Under the pieces are notes generated by a model. The model saw only the letters and a list, made by a program, of their open reading frames with translations, searched no databases and had not been told where the DNA came from. This document shows, in pieces, positions 8,213 to 17,663 of a DNA stretch of 46,346 nucleotides; position 1 is the stretch's first letter; each line of letters starts with the position of its first letter. The stretch is from Oscillospiraceae bacterium (GTDB taxonomy: Bacteria > Bacillota > Clostridia > Oscillospirales > Oscillospiraceae). Position numbers and translations under genes: made by a program. The stretch is from contig JAFQHV010000020.1 in assembly GCA_017397835.1 (NCBI GenBank), positions 1 through 46,346 of the forward strand, given 5' to 3'.

Positions 8213-9073
8213 GTGGATTATAAAAAGACGCTGCTGCACAGTCCCATCCATGTGGACGGTGTGTACACGGTACATTATTTTGAATATGCCAAGGACTTTG
8301 CCCACTCCGGGGAACTGCACGATTTTTGGGAGTTGGTTTACGCCGACAAGCAGAGTGTGATCGTCACCGCCGGGGCCCAGGAACTGGTGCTGCCCACGGG
8401 CCATCTGTATCTGCATAAACCAAACGAGTTCCACAGCATCCGCTGTGACGGCGTGAAGGCGGCCAATTCGGTGATCCTGTCCTTTGACTGCAGCTGCCCG
8501 GAACTGATGAACATTGCCGGTATGTCCATTGCCTGCACGGCGGAGGAGCGGACGCTGCTGTCCCAGATCATCAGGGAGGCGCAGCAGGCCTTTGCCACTC
8601 CGCTGGGCCTTGCCTATATCCGCAGTATGCGCAAGGCGGAGAACAGTGTCTTTGGCTGTGAGCAGCTGGTGCGGCTGTATTTGGAACAGCTTTTAATTCT
8701 GCTTATCCGCGGCAATCGCAGAGAAGAGCCGCTGCCCAAGGTGGAGAACAGCGCCCTGCTGGCCCAGGTGTGTGACTATCTGGAACGGAATGTGGAATGT
8801 GCCCTGCATTTTCAGGACATTCGCAAGCGGTTCAATGTGTCGGCTTCGGTGCTGAAAAAGACCTTTCGGGAGCAGATGGGCTGCGGCGTGATGGAGTATT
8901 TTACCCGGTTGAAGGTGGACGCGGCCAAGAAGATGATCCGGGAGAGTGACCTGAACTTTTCCGAGATCGCCGGACGCTTATCCTTCAACACCAGCCAGTA
9001 TTTCACCACGGTGTTCCATCGGATCACCGGCATGACACCCACGGAATATACCCGATCCGTGCGGTCAAAATAA
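8213..9073 (+). CDS. AraC family transcriptional regulator
   Basis: This 286-residue regulator has an N-terminal cupin-like sensor domain (about 20-110; motif ELHDFWELVYA...HLYLHKPNEFHSI, typical of AraC sugar-sensing cupins) and a C-terminal AraC/XylS DNA-binding domain (about 185-283) with two helix-turn-helix units, the second ending GMTPTEYTRS. It starts with GTG at 8213, placed 24 bases after a good -10. The gene stands alone between pgm and the DUF512 operon, with pgm divergent. Regulation of pgm or of itself is possible, but no sugar-utilisation cluster is nearby to suggest a ligand. Confidence 0.88.
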   Translation: MDYKKTLLHSPIHVDGVYTVHYFEYAKDFAHSGELHDFWELVYADKQSVIVTAGAQELVLPTGHLYLHKPNEFHSIRCDGVKAANSVILSFDCSCPELMNIAGMSIACTAEERTLLSQIIREAQQAFATPLGLAYIRSMRKAENSVFGCEQLVRLYLEQLLILLIRGNRREEPLPKVENSALLAQVCDYLERNVECALHFQDIRKRFNVSASVLKKTFREQMGCGVMEYFTRLKVDAAKKMIRESDLNFSEIAGRLSFNTSQYFTTVFHRITGMTPTEYTRSVRSK

Positions 9074-9087
9074 AGGGTGTAAATTAC

Positions 9088-9116
9088 TTCCATTTTCCCG
9101 TAAACTGTGGTATTCT
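9088..9116 (+). promoter_or_regulatory. Possible promoter of the DUF512-der-plsY-gpsA operon
   Basis: TTCCAT (9088-9093), 17 bases, TATTCT (9111-9116) preceded by TGTGG. Both boxes are imperfect, but the spacing and position before the operon fit. Confidence 0.45.
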
Positions 9117-9149
9117 ACAGGGTGAGGAAGTGGGGAAAGGAGGGCGTGT

Positions 9150-10532
9150 ATGAGCTTGACCTGCGTGCGCTGTGTGCAGCGGCACAGTCCTGCCGACCGT
9201 GCGGGCGTGCGGGTGGGGGAGACCCTGACCCATATCAACGATACGCCTGTCGTGGACGTGCTGGACTATAAGTTCTACGCCTACGACGCCCGCCTGACCC
9301 TGACGCTGAAAAACCCGGAGGGCAAGGTGCGCCGTGTGCGCGTGGTCAAGCACGAGGGGGAGGATCTGGGCCTGGAATTTGAGACCTACCTGATGGACCG
9401 GGCCCGGTGCTGCGCCAACAACTGCATTTTCTGCTTTGTGGACCAGCTGCCCCCCAATATGCGCCAGACACTGTATTTCAAGGACGACGATGCCCGCCTG
9501 TCCTTTTTGATGGGCAACTACATCACCCTGACTAACCTCTCACCCAGAGAGGTGCAGCGTATCATCGATCTGCGGGTGTCTCCGGTGAACGTTTCCGTTC
9601 ACACGACTGACCGGGAACTGCGTGCCATGATGCTGGGCCACAAGACCGCCGGGCGCGGCATTGACATTATGGAGCAGTTCGCCCGGGCGGGTATCACTAT
9701 GAACTGCCAGATCGTGGCCTGCCCCGGTATCAACGACGGCCCGGCTTTGGACAAGACCCTTACCGACCTGGCCGCCATGTACCCGGCGGTGAACAGTATT
9801 TCTGTTGTTCCCGTGGGCGTGACGAAATTCCGGGAGGGTCTATATCCCCTGAGGCCCTACACCAAAGAGCAGGCGGAGGCTGTGGTGGAACAGGTGGAAC
9901 GCTTTGCGGCGGAGCATAAGGAAACCACCGGCACAAGTCTTGTATGGTGTTCGGACGAGTTCTATCTGATCGCCGGACGGGACCTGCCCGACGAGGCGTA
10001 CTTTGAGGAATTTACCCAGCTGGACAACGGTGTAGGCATGCTGCGGCTGCTGATGAGCGAGTTCGGCAGAGCACTGGACCTGCTGGATGAGGAGGAGATG
10101 GAGGGAACGGCTCCGTTTTCCATCGCCACCGGCGTGTCGGCGGCGCCCTTCCTTGCCAAACTGGTGGAACAGGCCAGGGGCAGGTGTCCCAAGGTGGATG
10201 GGCGGGTCTATCCCATTGAAAACGATTTCTTCGGTCACACTGTTGTGGTGGCGGGACTGGTCACCGGCGGCGACCTGATCACCCAGATGCGGGGAAAACC
10301 GTTGGGAGAAAGACTGCTGATCCCTGCCAGTATGCTGCGCAGCGGGGAACGCGTCTTTTTGGATGATGTGTCCGTGGACGATGTGGAGCGGGAGCTGGGC
10401 GTGCGCGTGGTTCCTGTGGCGCAGGACGGATACGACCTGTGCGATGCCATCTTCGGTATCGATGTGCCGGATGTGGGCGGCGGTCCCATGACGGAGGATG
10501 AATATTACCGCTACAATCCCGGAACGCGGTAA
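9150..10532 (+). CDS. DUF512 family radical-SAM protein with PDZ-like N-terminus
   Basis: The 460-residue protein combines a short PDZ-like segment (about 10-70, SPADRAGVRVGETLTHIN), a radical-SAM-like core with the cluster motif CANNCIFC (Cys88, 92, 95), and a C-terminal DUF512 domain. The family is conserved in Clostridia directly upstream of der, as here (44 bases). It probably binds a [4Fe-4S] cluster and S-adenosylmethionine, and the neighbourhood hints at a role in ribosome or tRNA maturation, but no reaction is established. GGAAAGGAGGGCG precedes the ATG. Homologues are often labelled YfgK-like or DUF512. Confidence 0.88.
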   Translation: MSLTCVRCVQRHSPADRAGVRVGETLTHINDTPVVDVLDYKFYAYDARLTLTLKNPEGKVRRVRVVKHEGEDLGLEFETYLMDRARCCANNCIFCFVDQLPPNMRQTLYFKDDDARLSFLMGNYITLTNLSPREVQRIIDLRVSPVNVSVHTTDRELRAMMLGHKTAGRGIDIMEQFARAGITMNCQIVACPGINDGPALDKTLTDLAAMYPAVNSISVVPVGVTKFREGLYPLRPYTKEQAEAVVEQVERFAAEHKETTGTSLVWCSDEFYLIAGRDLPDEAYFEEFTQLDNGVGMLRLLMSEFGRALDLLDEEEMEGTAPFSIATGVSAAPFLAKLVEQARGRCPKVDGRVYPIENDFFGHTVVVAGLVTGGDLITQMRGKPLGERLLIPASMLRSGERVFLDDVSVDDVERELGVRVVPVAQDGYDLCDAIFGIDVPDVGGGPMTEDEYYRYNPGTR

Positions 10533-10576
10533 AAGGTATCTCATATCTTTTATCTCAACGAAGGAGTTGATGTTCT

Positions 10577-11896
10577 ATGAAGCCTTTGGTTGCCATCGTG
10601 GGCCGGCCCAACGTGGGCAAGTCCATGTTGTTTAATAAACTGTGCGGACAGCGCCTGTCCATCGTGGAGGACACCCCCGGCGTTACCCGCGACCGCATTT
10701 ACGCCGAATGTGAATGGGGCGGACGTGCGTTCAACATTGTGGATACCGGTGGTATCGAGCCGGGTACCGACAGCGAGATTTTGGCCTTCATGCGCCGTCA
10801 GGCGGAGATCGCCATTGAAAACGCCAACGTGGTCATCTTTGTCTGCGACATCAAAAGCGGCCTGACCGCCTCCGATCAGGAGGTGGCCAATATGCTGCTG
10901 CGGTCCCAGAAGCCCGTGGTGCTGGCGGTAAACAAGATGGACAGCGTGGGGCGGGAGAACCCCGACATCTACGAGTTCTACAACCTCGGCCTGGGCGACC
11001 CCATCGCCGTGTCCGCCGTCCACGGTCACGGTACCGGCGACCTGTTGGAGGAGTGTGTGAAGTACTTCCCCTCTTTGGAAGAGGAGCAGGAGGAGGACGA
11101 CACCGTCAAGGTTGCCGTCATCGGCAAGCCCAACGTGGGCAAATCCTCACTGGTCAACCGCATTCTGGGTGAGGAACGGGTCATCGTGTCCAACATGGCC
11201 GGTACCACCCGGGATGCCATCGACAGCCGCTTTGAGAACCAACATGGCAAATACGTCTTTATCGACACCGCCGGTATGCGCAAGAAGTCCAAGGTGGATG
11301 ACCGCATCGAGAAATTCTCCGTCCTGCGTGCCACCATGGCCATCGAGCGCAGCGACGTGTGCCTGATTATGATCGATGCCAACGAGGGCGTCACCGAGCA
11401 GGACACCAAGGTGGCCGGTTTGGCCCACGAGGCGGGCAAGGCCTGCATCATTGTGGTCAATAAGTGGGATGCCATTGAGAAGGACGACAAGACCATGGAC
11501 CGTATGCGCCAGGATATCCGCCGGGACCTGAGTTATATGACCTACGCGCCCATCGTCTTTATTTCCGCCATGACCGGACAGCGGGTGGATCGCCTGTTTG
11601 AACTGATCAACTACGTCAACGACCAGTCCGCCATGCGAATCACCACCGGTATGCTCAACACCCTGCTGGCCGATGCCACCGCCCGCGTTCAGCCTCCCAC
11701 GGACAAGGGCCGCCGGCTGAAGATCTACTACATGACGCAGGTGGGGGTCAAGCCGCCGCATTTCGTCTGCTTCTGCAACGATGCCCGGCTGTTCCACTTC
11801 TCGTATCAGCGGTATTTGGAAAACCAGATCCGCTCCACCTTTGGTCTGGAGGGTACGCCCGTGCGCCTGACCGTGCGGCAGAAAGGGGACGAATAA
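10577..11896 (+). CDS. der: Ribosome biogenesis GTPase Der
   Basis: Der (EngA) is an essential tandem-GTPase that promotes 50S subunit assembly. Both G domains are intact in the 439 residues: GRPNVGKS (9-16), DTGG and NKMD in the first; GKPNVGKS (about 182-189), DTAG and NKWD in the second. An acidic linker (EEEQEEDD) separates them, and a C-terminal KH-like domain (about 350-439) ends the chain. The site GAAGGAGTTG precedes the ATG. It is co-transcribed with the DUF512 gene and with plsY, whose start lies 1 base after its stop. Confidence 0.98.
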   Translation: MKPLVAIVGRPNVGKSMLFNKLCGQRLSIVEDTPGVTRDRIYAECEWGGRAFNIVDTGGIEPGTDSEILAFMRRQAEIAIENANVVIFVCDIKSGLTASDQEVANMLLRSQKPVVLAVNKMDSVGRENPDIYEFYNLGLGDPIAVSAVHGHGTGDLLEECVKYFPSLEEEQEEDDTVKVAVIGKPNVGKSSLVNRILGEERVIVSNMAGTTRDAIDSRFENQHGKYVFIDTAGMRKKSKVDDRIEKFSVLRATMAIERSDVCLIMIDANEGVTEQDTKVAGLAHEAGKACIIVVNKWDAIEKDDKTMDRMRQDIRRDLSYMTYAPIVFISAMTGQRVDRLFELINYVNDQSAMRITTGMLNTLLADATARVQPPTDKGRRLKIYYMTQVGVKPPHFVCFCNDARLFHFSYQRYLENQIRSTFGLEGTPVRLTVRQKGDE

Positions 11897-11897
11897 T

Positions 11898-12545
11898 ATG
11901 CTGGAATTCTGGCTGAAAGCGGCGTTTGTCGCCGTATTTGCTTACCTGTGCGGCTGCTTCAACGGGGCGGTCATCGTGTCCAAGTATATCCTGCGCAATG
12001 ACGTGCGCAACCACGGCAGCGGCAACGCGGGCCTGACCAATTTCTACCGTGTGTTCGGCGGCGGATTGACGTTCGTGGTCATCGCCTGCGACGTGCTGAA
12101 GGCGATCGTGGCCGTGCTGGTGGGTGTGGCGGTCGCCAATGCGTGGGCCCCCGCCTTTTGGCAGGGGGATCTGACGGTATATGCCCGTTACTTTGCCGGT
12201 CTGTTCTGTCTGCTGGGTCACGCGTACCCATGTATGTTCCAGTTCCGGGGCGGCAAGGGCATCCTGTCCGGCGGCACCATCGCCATTATGGTGGACTGGC
12301 GGGTGGCGCTGGTGGTTTGGGGCGGCTTTTTGGTGCTGTTCCTGCTGACCCGCTACGTGTCCCTCGGCTCTGTATTCACCGGGTTTGCTTTCCCTGTCAT
12401 GGCCTGGGTCGTGTTCCGCGACTGGATCATTCTGACCATGGCCATTATCATGGGTGGACTGATCGTTTGGAAGCACCGCAGCAATATCAAGCGTCTGCTG
12501 GCCGGAAATGAAAACAAGTTCAGCTTTCACAAGAAAAAAGCCTGA
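11898..12545 (+). CDS. plsY: Glycerol-3-phosphate acyltransferase PlsY
   Basis: PlsY transfers the acyl group of acyl-phosphate to glycerol 3-phosphate, the first step of phospholipid synthesis, at the membrane. The 215-residue protein has about five hydrophobic helices and the family's three conserved loops: GSGNAGLTN, FRGGKG and KHRSNIKRL. It starts 1 base past der and ends 14 bases before gpsA, whose product supplies glycerol 3-phosphate. The two form a functional pair. Confidence 0.97.
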   Translation: MLEFWLKAAFVAVFAYLCGCFNGAVIVSKYILRNDVRNHGSGNAGLTNFYRVFGGGLTFVVIACDVLKAIVAVLVGVAVANAWAPAFWQGDLTVYARYFAGLFCLLGHAYPCMFQFRGGKGILSGGTIAIMVDWRVALVVWGGFLVLFLLTRYVSLGSVFTGFAFPVMAWVVFRDWIILTMAIIMGGLIVWKHRSNIKRLLAGNENKFSFHKKKA

Positions 12546-12559
12546 GGGAGGGAACTGCC

Positions 12560-13552
12560 ATGAAAGTTACGGTTTTAGGCAGCGGCGGCTGGGGTACGGC
12601 CCTGGCGCTGGTGCTGTTGGAAAACGGAAATGACGTTACCCTGTGGTCCTACACGCAGGAGGAAAGCGACGTTCTGCGGCAGACCGGCGAGAACCCCATG
12701 CTCAAGGGCGTGAAGCTCCCTGCGGATTTGAAACTGACTACTGACATAAATGCTGTCAAGGGCTGTAAGGCGGTTGTGCTTGCCACTCCGTCCTTTGCGG
12801 TCCGCTCTACGGCAGCCGCTCTGCGCGAGGTGGCCGACCCCGGTACCGTGCTGATCTCGGTGGCCAAAGGCATTGAAAAGGACACGTCGCTACGGCTGAG
12901 TCAGGCCATCGAGGAAGAGGTCGGGGACAAATGCCCCGTGGTGGTGCTGTCCGGCCCCTCTCACGCGGAGGAAGTGGGCAGGCATATCCCGACCGCCGTA
13001 GTGGCGGCGGCGGACGATATCAAGTACGCCGAATTGGTGCAGGATCTGTTTATGAACACCCGCTTCCGTGTCTATACCAATACGGACCGGGTGGGCACCG
13101 AGATCTGTGCCGCGCTGAAAAACGTCATCGCCCTGTGTGCCGGCTGCTGTGACGGTCTGGGTTACGGCGACAATACCAAAGCCATGCTGATGACCCGCGG
13201 TTTGGCGGAAATTGCCCGTCTGGGTGTTGCGCTGGGCGGCAAGCAGGAGAGTTTTACCGGTCTTGCCGGTGTGGGTGACCTGATCGTGACCTGCTGCTCC
13301 ATGCATTCCCGCAACCGCCGCTGCGGCATTTTGGTGGGTCAGGGTATGCCCATTGAGCAGGCGCTGAAGGAAATCGGCGCCGTGGTGGAGGGTTATTACG
13401 CCGCCGCCAATGCCCGTGCGCTGGCGCAGAAGGCCGGGGTGGAGATGCCCATTGCCCAAATGGCCTACGAAGTGCTGTATGAGGGGCGCGACGTGAACAC
13501 CGTTGTAGAGGAACTTATGTCCCGTGAAAAGCGGGCGGAAGCGGACGAATAA
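12560..13552 (+). CDS. gpsA: NAD(P)H-dependent glycerol-3-phosphate dehydrogenase
   Basis: GpsA reduces dihydroxyacetone phosphate to sn-glycerol 3-phosphate for membrane lipids. The N-terminal Rossmann domain carries GSGGWGTA (7-14), and later landmarks SGPSHAEEV, the active-site lysine in AALKNV (near 187) and GLAGVGDL are intact. Length 330 is normal. The ribosome site GAGGGAGGG precedes the ATG. It is the last gene of the DUF512-der-plsY-gpsA operon and is followed by a terminator. Confidence 0.98.
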   Translation: MKVTVLGSGGWGTALALVLLENGNDVTLWSYTQEESDVLRQTGENPMLKGVKLPADLKLTTDINAVKGCKAVVLATPSFAVRSTAAALREVADPGTVLISVAKGIEKDTSLRLSQAIEEEVGDKCPVVVLSGPSHAEEVGRHIPTAVVAAADDIKYAELVQDLFMNTRFRVYTNTDRVGTEICAALKNVIALCAGCCDGLGYGDNTKAMLMTRGLAEIARLGVALGGKQESFTGLAGVGDLIVTCCSMHSRNRRCGILVGQGMPIEQALKEIGAVVEGYYAAANARALAQKAGVEMPIAQMAYEVLYEGRDVNTVVEELMSREKRAEADE

Positions 13553-13567
13553 GCGAGAATTACATAC

Positions 13568-13600
13568 AAAAACCACCCTTCTGCCGAGGGGTGGTTTTTT
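13568..13600 (+). terminator. Terminator after gpsA
   Basis: An 11-bp A/C-rich stem (about 13568-13578 with 13589-13599), 10-base loop, and a six-T run. Confidence 0.88.
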
Positions 13601-13646
13601 CTGCCCTCCGGGAGGAAAATCTTGGTGGCCGGATAGCGAAAATTCG

Positions 13647-13675
13647 TTGCAAAAAGCGGGAAACACTGTTATAAT
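13647..13675 (+). promoter_or_regulatory. Promoter of the smc-ftsY-rph operon
   Basis: TTGCAA (13647-13652), 17 bases, TATAAT (13670-13675) with a TG one base upstream (extended -10). It precedes smc by about 70 bases. Confidence 0.85.
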
Positions 13676-13748
13676 ATAATATCTTGAATTATAAGCAAAA
13701 ATCCGCGCCCGGCCGCATCGCCGGTCGGACAGGGAGAGGTGTCTTACT

Positions 13749-16700
13749 TTGTATCTGAAAGCATTGGAGATCGAAGGCTTTAAGTCCTTCCCGGACCGTA
13801 CGGTCCTTACCTTTGGCGAAGATATTACCGCCATCGTGGGTCCCAACGGTTCCGGTAAATCGAATATTTCCGACGCCATTCGCTGGGTCATGGGCGAACA
13901 GTCCACCCGTGCCCTGCGCGGCGGCAAGATGGAGGACGTCATCTTTGGCGGTACCGCCAAGCGTAAGCAGACCAACTATGCCGAAGTTTCCCTGGTGCTG
14001 GACAACACCAGCCACATCTTCGACATGGAAGAGAGCGAGGTCATGGTCACCCGCCGATACTACCGCTCCGGTGAGAGTATGTACTACATCAACCGCCGCT
14101 CCGTCCGTCTGAAGGACGTCAACGAGTTGTTTATGGACACCGGTTTGGGCCGTGAGGGCTACTCCATCATCGGTCAGGGTAAGATCGACGAAATTTTGTC
14201 CGTCAAGTCCGCCGACCGCCGTGAGATCTTCGAGGAGGCTGCCGGCATCTCCCGCTACCGCCACCGCAAGGAGGAGGCCGAGCGCAAGCTTGCCCACACC
14301 GACGAGAACCTCGTGCGGATCAACGATAAGATCGAGGAGCTGGAGCAGCAGGTGGAACCCCTGCGCGAGCAGAGCGCCAAGGCCAAGAAGTGCCTGGTCC
14401 TGCGGGACGAGCTGCGGGGGCTGGAGATCTCCGTGTGGCTGGACAAGCTGGAGCGGATCCGCACCAATACCATCAAGTTCAACGCCGACTATGAAGACGC
14501 CGTGCGCCGCCGGGAAAAGCTGGAGCAGGAGCGCGATGCTCTCTACGCCGCCACCGAGCGCTGCTCCGAGCAGATCAGGGAAAAGGATGTGGAGATGGAG
14601 CGCATCCGCGAGGTCATCAGCCAACGGCAGGCCGGTCAGGCCGAACTGGAAAGCGCCATCGCCGTGCTGAACAGCAACATCGAGAATAACAAGGACAACG
14701 CCCGCCGCCTGCAGGCGGAGCTGGAACAGCAGGAGGGCCGCGAGGGCGGTCTGGTCAGCCAGATCGATCAGCATCAGGCCCGCCTGGCCGAAATTGATGA
14801 AAGCATGGCTCAACTGGACGGCCGGTTGGAGCAGCTGCGCCGTCAGGCGGAGGAAGCGGCCAAGTCCGTGGGTACGCTGGACATGGAGCTGGAGCAGTTG
14901 CGCCGACGTCAGGCTATGGGTTCTGCCGACGCTACCGAGGCCAAGGCCCTGCTGTCCGCCCTTGCCGCCGCCGCACAGGAGGTGCTGGACCGTGAGGGTG
15001 CTGTGGGCCGTGAGCGCACCGAACTGGATGCCCGCATGGAGGAGGCCAAGGCCAACCAAAAGGCCGCCCGCGCCGACCGCGTCAAAGCGGAGGAAGAGCG
15101 GGACGCCGTGCGCAATATCATCAACGGCTACGCCCTGCGTTTGGATACCCGTAAGCAGAAGGCCGAACAGGCCCGCAATGCCCACGTGAAGCTGCAGATG
15201 GAGGAGAATGAGCTGACCTCCCGCTTTAAGATGCTCACCGAGATGGAGAAGCATCAGGAGGGTCTGTCCCGTGCCGCCAAGATCGTGGTGGAGGAGGCCC
15301 AGCGCGGCACCCTGAAAAACATCTGCGGCCCCGTAGCTAAGCTGCTGAAGGTGTCGGACAAGTACACCGTGGCCATCGAAACCGCTTTGGGCGGCCATAT
15401 GCAGGACATCGTGGTGGAGCGGGACGAGGACGGCAAGGCCGCCATCAACTACCTCAAGCGCCGCGACGGCGGACGGGCCACCTTCATGCCACTGAACACC
15501 GTGCGCCCCGGCAGCTTGAAGGAAGAGGCGCAGATCAAGAAAGAGTCCGGCTTTGTTGGCATTGCCGACCAGATCATCACCTTTGATAAGAGGTACGCCC
15601 CCGTGTTCTCCAACCTGCTTGGCCGCGTGGTGGTCATGGAGGAACTGGACAGCGCCATGGCCTGTGCCCGTAAGTTCGGACACAGTTTCCGCATCGTGAC
15701 CCTGGACGGTCAGGTGCTCAACGCGGGCGGCTCCATGACCGGCGGCTCTGCCAGCCGCAGCGCCGGTATCCTCAGCCGCGCCAACGAGTTGGAGCGGCTG
15801 AAGGGTCAGATCGCCGCCATGAGCGAAAAGGTGGCTGAGGCCGCCCGGCAGATGGAAGAGGCGCAGCGGGAGAGTGCTGCCGCCGCCTACGAGATGGAGA
15901 CCGCTCAGGGTCAGCTGCGCCAGTGGGAGGATGACCTGCTGAAGGCACAGGCCCTGTGCGACCACTGCAGCAGCGTGGTCGCCGACCTGGAGCGTCAGCA
16001 GGAAAACCAGCAGACCGAGTTGGAGCAGCTGCGTCAGCGTGCCGCCGGGATCGAGGCGGACACCAAGTCTGCCCGGGACCGCATCGCCCAGTTGGAGGGC
16101 GAGGCTGCCGCGCTGGAGAGCGAGGCGCAGGGCAAACTGCGGGGCCAGACCGAGAGCAGACAGAAAGCCTCCGATTTGGCCGCCCAGCAGGCGGAACTGT
16201 CCGCCCAGCGCGCCGCCTTGCAGGCCGAACGGGAGGCCAACAACGCAGCTCTGGAGCAGCTGGAGTCCCTGCGCCGGGATATGGCCGGTGACCGGGACAA
16301 CAGCCGTGCCCTGATGGCTGATTACGAGCAGAAGAACCGGGACTGCGCCGCCTTGATCGCGCAGAAGCAGACCCAACTGGACGACCTGCGTAAAAACGAT
16401 CAGGCGCAGGAGGAGGCCATCCGCACCCTCAACACCCAAAAGATGGCGTTGGAGGGCGAGCGCAACCGCACCGAAAAGGAAAGCCGCGACAAGAACGCCG
16501 ACCTGATGAATATGCAGCAGGAAGTCACCGTGCTGGAGCAGAAGCGCACCGCCGCCGCCATGGAGGAGAAGTCCCTGCTGGACAAGCTGTGGGATACCTA
16601 CGAACTGTCCCATGAGGCGGCCAAGACCCAGCGGGTGGAGCTGGAGTCTGTGCCCAAAGCCGAGCGCCGTATCGGCGAGCTGAAGCGCGGCATCGCCGCA

Positions 16701-17321
16701 TTGGGTCAGGTGAACCTGGGGGCCATCGAGGAATTCGAGCGCGTGAACGAGCGCTATACATACCTGACCGAGCAGCGTGATGACGTCAACAAAGCCAAAC
16801 TGGAACTGGAAGACGTCATTGCCAACATCACCGGCGAGATGAAGACTATCTTCGCCCGGGAGTTTAAGGTCATCAACGACTCTTTCGCCCAGACCTTCCT
16901 GGAATTGTTCGGCGGTGGCAAGGCCACGCTGGAACTGGAGGATCCCGAGGATATCCTGAACTGCGGCATCGAGATCAAGGTGCAGCCCCCGGGCAAGGCG
17001 CTGAAGATCATCAGCCTGCTGTCCGGCGGCGAAAAGGCCTTCGTGGCCATTGCCCTGTACTTTGCCATCCTGAAGGTCCGACCCACCCCCTTCGTCGTCA
17101 TGGACGAGATCGAGGCCGCTTTGGACGACAGCAACGTGGTGCGATTTGCCGACTACATGCGCACCATGTCCGAAAAGACCCAGTTCATCGTCATCACCCA
17201 CCGCCGCGGCACCATGGAGGAGGCCGACGTGCTGTACGGTGTGACCATGCAGGAACAGGGTGTGTCTAGAATGCTGACTATCAACCTCAATGACGTGGAA
17301 AAGGAACTGAAGCTGCGCTGA
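13749..17321 (+). CDS. smc: Chromosome segregation protein SMC
   Basis: SMC is the core ATPase of bacterial condensin, which compacts and separates chromosomes with ScpA and ScpB. The 1190-residue chain shows the full plan: N-terminal head with Walker A GPNGSGKSN (about 31-39), a long coiled coil rich in Glu/Lys/Gln/Arg, a hinge (about 523-680) with GGSMTGGSA, a second coiled coil, and the C-terminal head with signature LLSGGEKAF (about 1088) and Walker B VVMDEIEAALDD (about 1115). The start is a TTG at 13749; the site GGGAGAGGTG stands 7 bases before it, and homologues begin MYLKxLExxGFKSF exactly there. It heads a long operon. Confidence 0.98.
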   Translation: MYLKALEIEGFKSFPDRTVLTFGEDITAIVGPNGSGKSNISDAIRWVMGEQSTRALRGGKMEDVIFGGTAKRKQTNYAEVSLVLDNTSHIFDMEESEVMVTRRYYRSGESMYYINRRSVRLKDVNELFMDTGLGREGYSIIGQGKIDEILSVKSADRREIFEEAAGISRYRHRKEEAERKLAHTDENLVRINDKIEELEQQVEPLREQSAKAKKCLVLRDELRGLEISVWLDKLERIRTNTIKFNADYEDAVRRREKLEQERDALYAATERCSEQIREKDVEMERIREVISQRQAGQAELESAIAVLNSNIENNKDNARRLQAELEQQEGREGGLVSQIDQHQARLAEIDESMAQLDGRLEQLRRQAEEAAKSVGTLDMELEQLRRRQAMGSADATEAKALLSALAAAAQEVLDREGAVGRERTELDARMEEAKANQKAARADRVKAEEERDAVRNIINGYALRLDTRKQKAEQARNAHVKLQMEENELTSRFKMLTEMEKHQEGLSRAAKIVVEEAQRGTLKNICGPVAKLLKVSDKYTVAIETALGGHMQDIVVERDEDGKAAINYLKRRDGGRATFMPLNTVRPGSLKEEAQIKKESGFVGIADQIITFDKRYAPVFSNLLGRVVVMEELDSAMACARKFGHSFRIVTLDGQVLNAGGSMTGGSASRSAGILSRANELERLKGQIAAMSEKVAEAARQMEEAQRESAAAAYEMETAQGQLRQWEDDLLKAQALCDHCSSVVADLERQQENQQTELEQLRQRAAGIEADTKSARDRIAQLEGEAAALESEAQGKLRGQTESRQKASDLAAQQAELSAQRAALQAEREANNAALEQLESLRRDMAGDRDNSRALMADYEQKNRDCAALIAQKQTQLDDLRKNDQAQEEAIRTLNTQKMALEGERNRTEKESRDKNADLMNMQQEVTVLEQKRTAAAMEEKSLLDKLWDTYELSHEAAKTQRVELESVPKAERRIGELKRGIAALGQVNLGAIEEFERVNERYTYLTEQRDDVNKAKLELEDVIANITGEMKTIFAREFKVINDSFAQTFLELFGGGKATLELEDPEDILNCGIEIKVQPPGKALKIISLLSGGEKAFVAIALYFAILKVRPTPFVVMDEIEAALDDSNVVRFADYMRTMSEKTQFIVITHRRGTMEEADVLYGVTMQEQGVSRMLTINLNDVEKELKLR

Positions 17322-17333
17322 GGAGGATGACTT

Positions 17334-17648
17334 ATGAAAAAACTCAACTGTCTGCGCTGCGATATTCCTATGGAGTTTGTCAAGCGGGAGAACGTGCAGC
17401 TTGGTAAGACCGGATTTTTCAGCGGTGACTGGAGCAACCTTTGGGCCGGCGCGCTGGACGTGGCCATCTTTACCTGTCCCCGGTGCGGCAAGCTGGAGTT
17501 TTTCCGGGGCGAGCTGTATGAGCAAGAGGATGCAGACGAATTTGCATCCGACCGCATCGCTCAGACTACCTGCCCAACCTGCGGCATCCGGCACGATCTG
17601 GACGACCCCCAGTGTCCCCGCTGCAAAACCAGGAACCCCCGACTGTAA
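17334..17648 (+). CDS. Zinc-ribbon protein with four CxxC pairs
   Basis: This 104-residue protein has CxxC pairs at 6/9, 48/51, 80/83 and 94/97, enough for two zinc ribbons. The middle part (LGKTGFFSGDWSNLWAGALDVAIF) resembles the 'nucleic acid-binding protein' zinc-ribbon family common in Clostridia (YgiT/DUF2089-like layout). No catalytic motif is visible. It lies 12 bases after smc and 15 before ftsY, with the site GAGGAGGATG before its ATG, so it is expressed with them. Its binding partner is unknown. Confidence 0.8.
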   Translation: MKKLNCLRCDIPMEFVKRENVQLGKTGFFSGDWSNLWAGALDVAIFTCPRCGKLEFFRGELYEQEDADEFASDRIAQTTCPTCGIRHDLDDPQCPRCKTRNPRL

Positions 17649-17663
17649 GAAAGGAACGACCCC

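Noticed and set aside
13689-17594. A 1301-codon open frame antisense to smc
   Set aside because: smc is certain by its motifs. GC-rich codon use opens the antisense frame; the product is Leu/Gly/His-rich with no ribosome site or family features.
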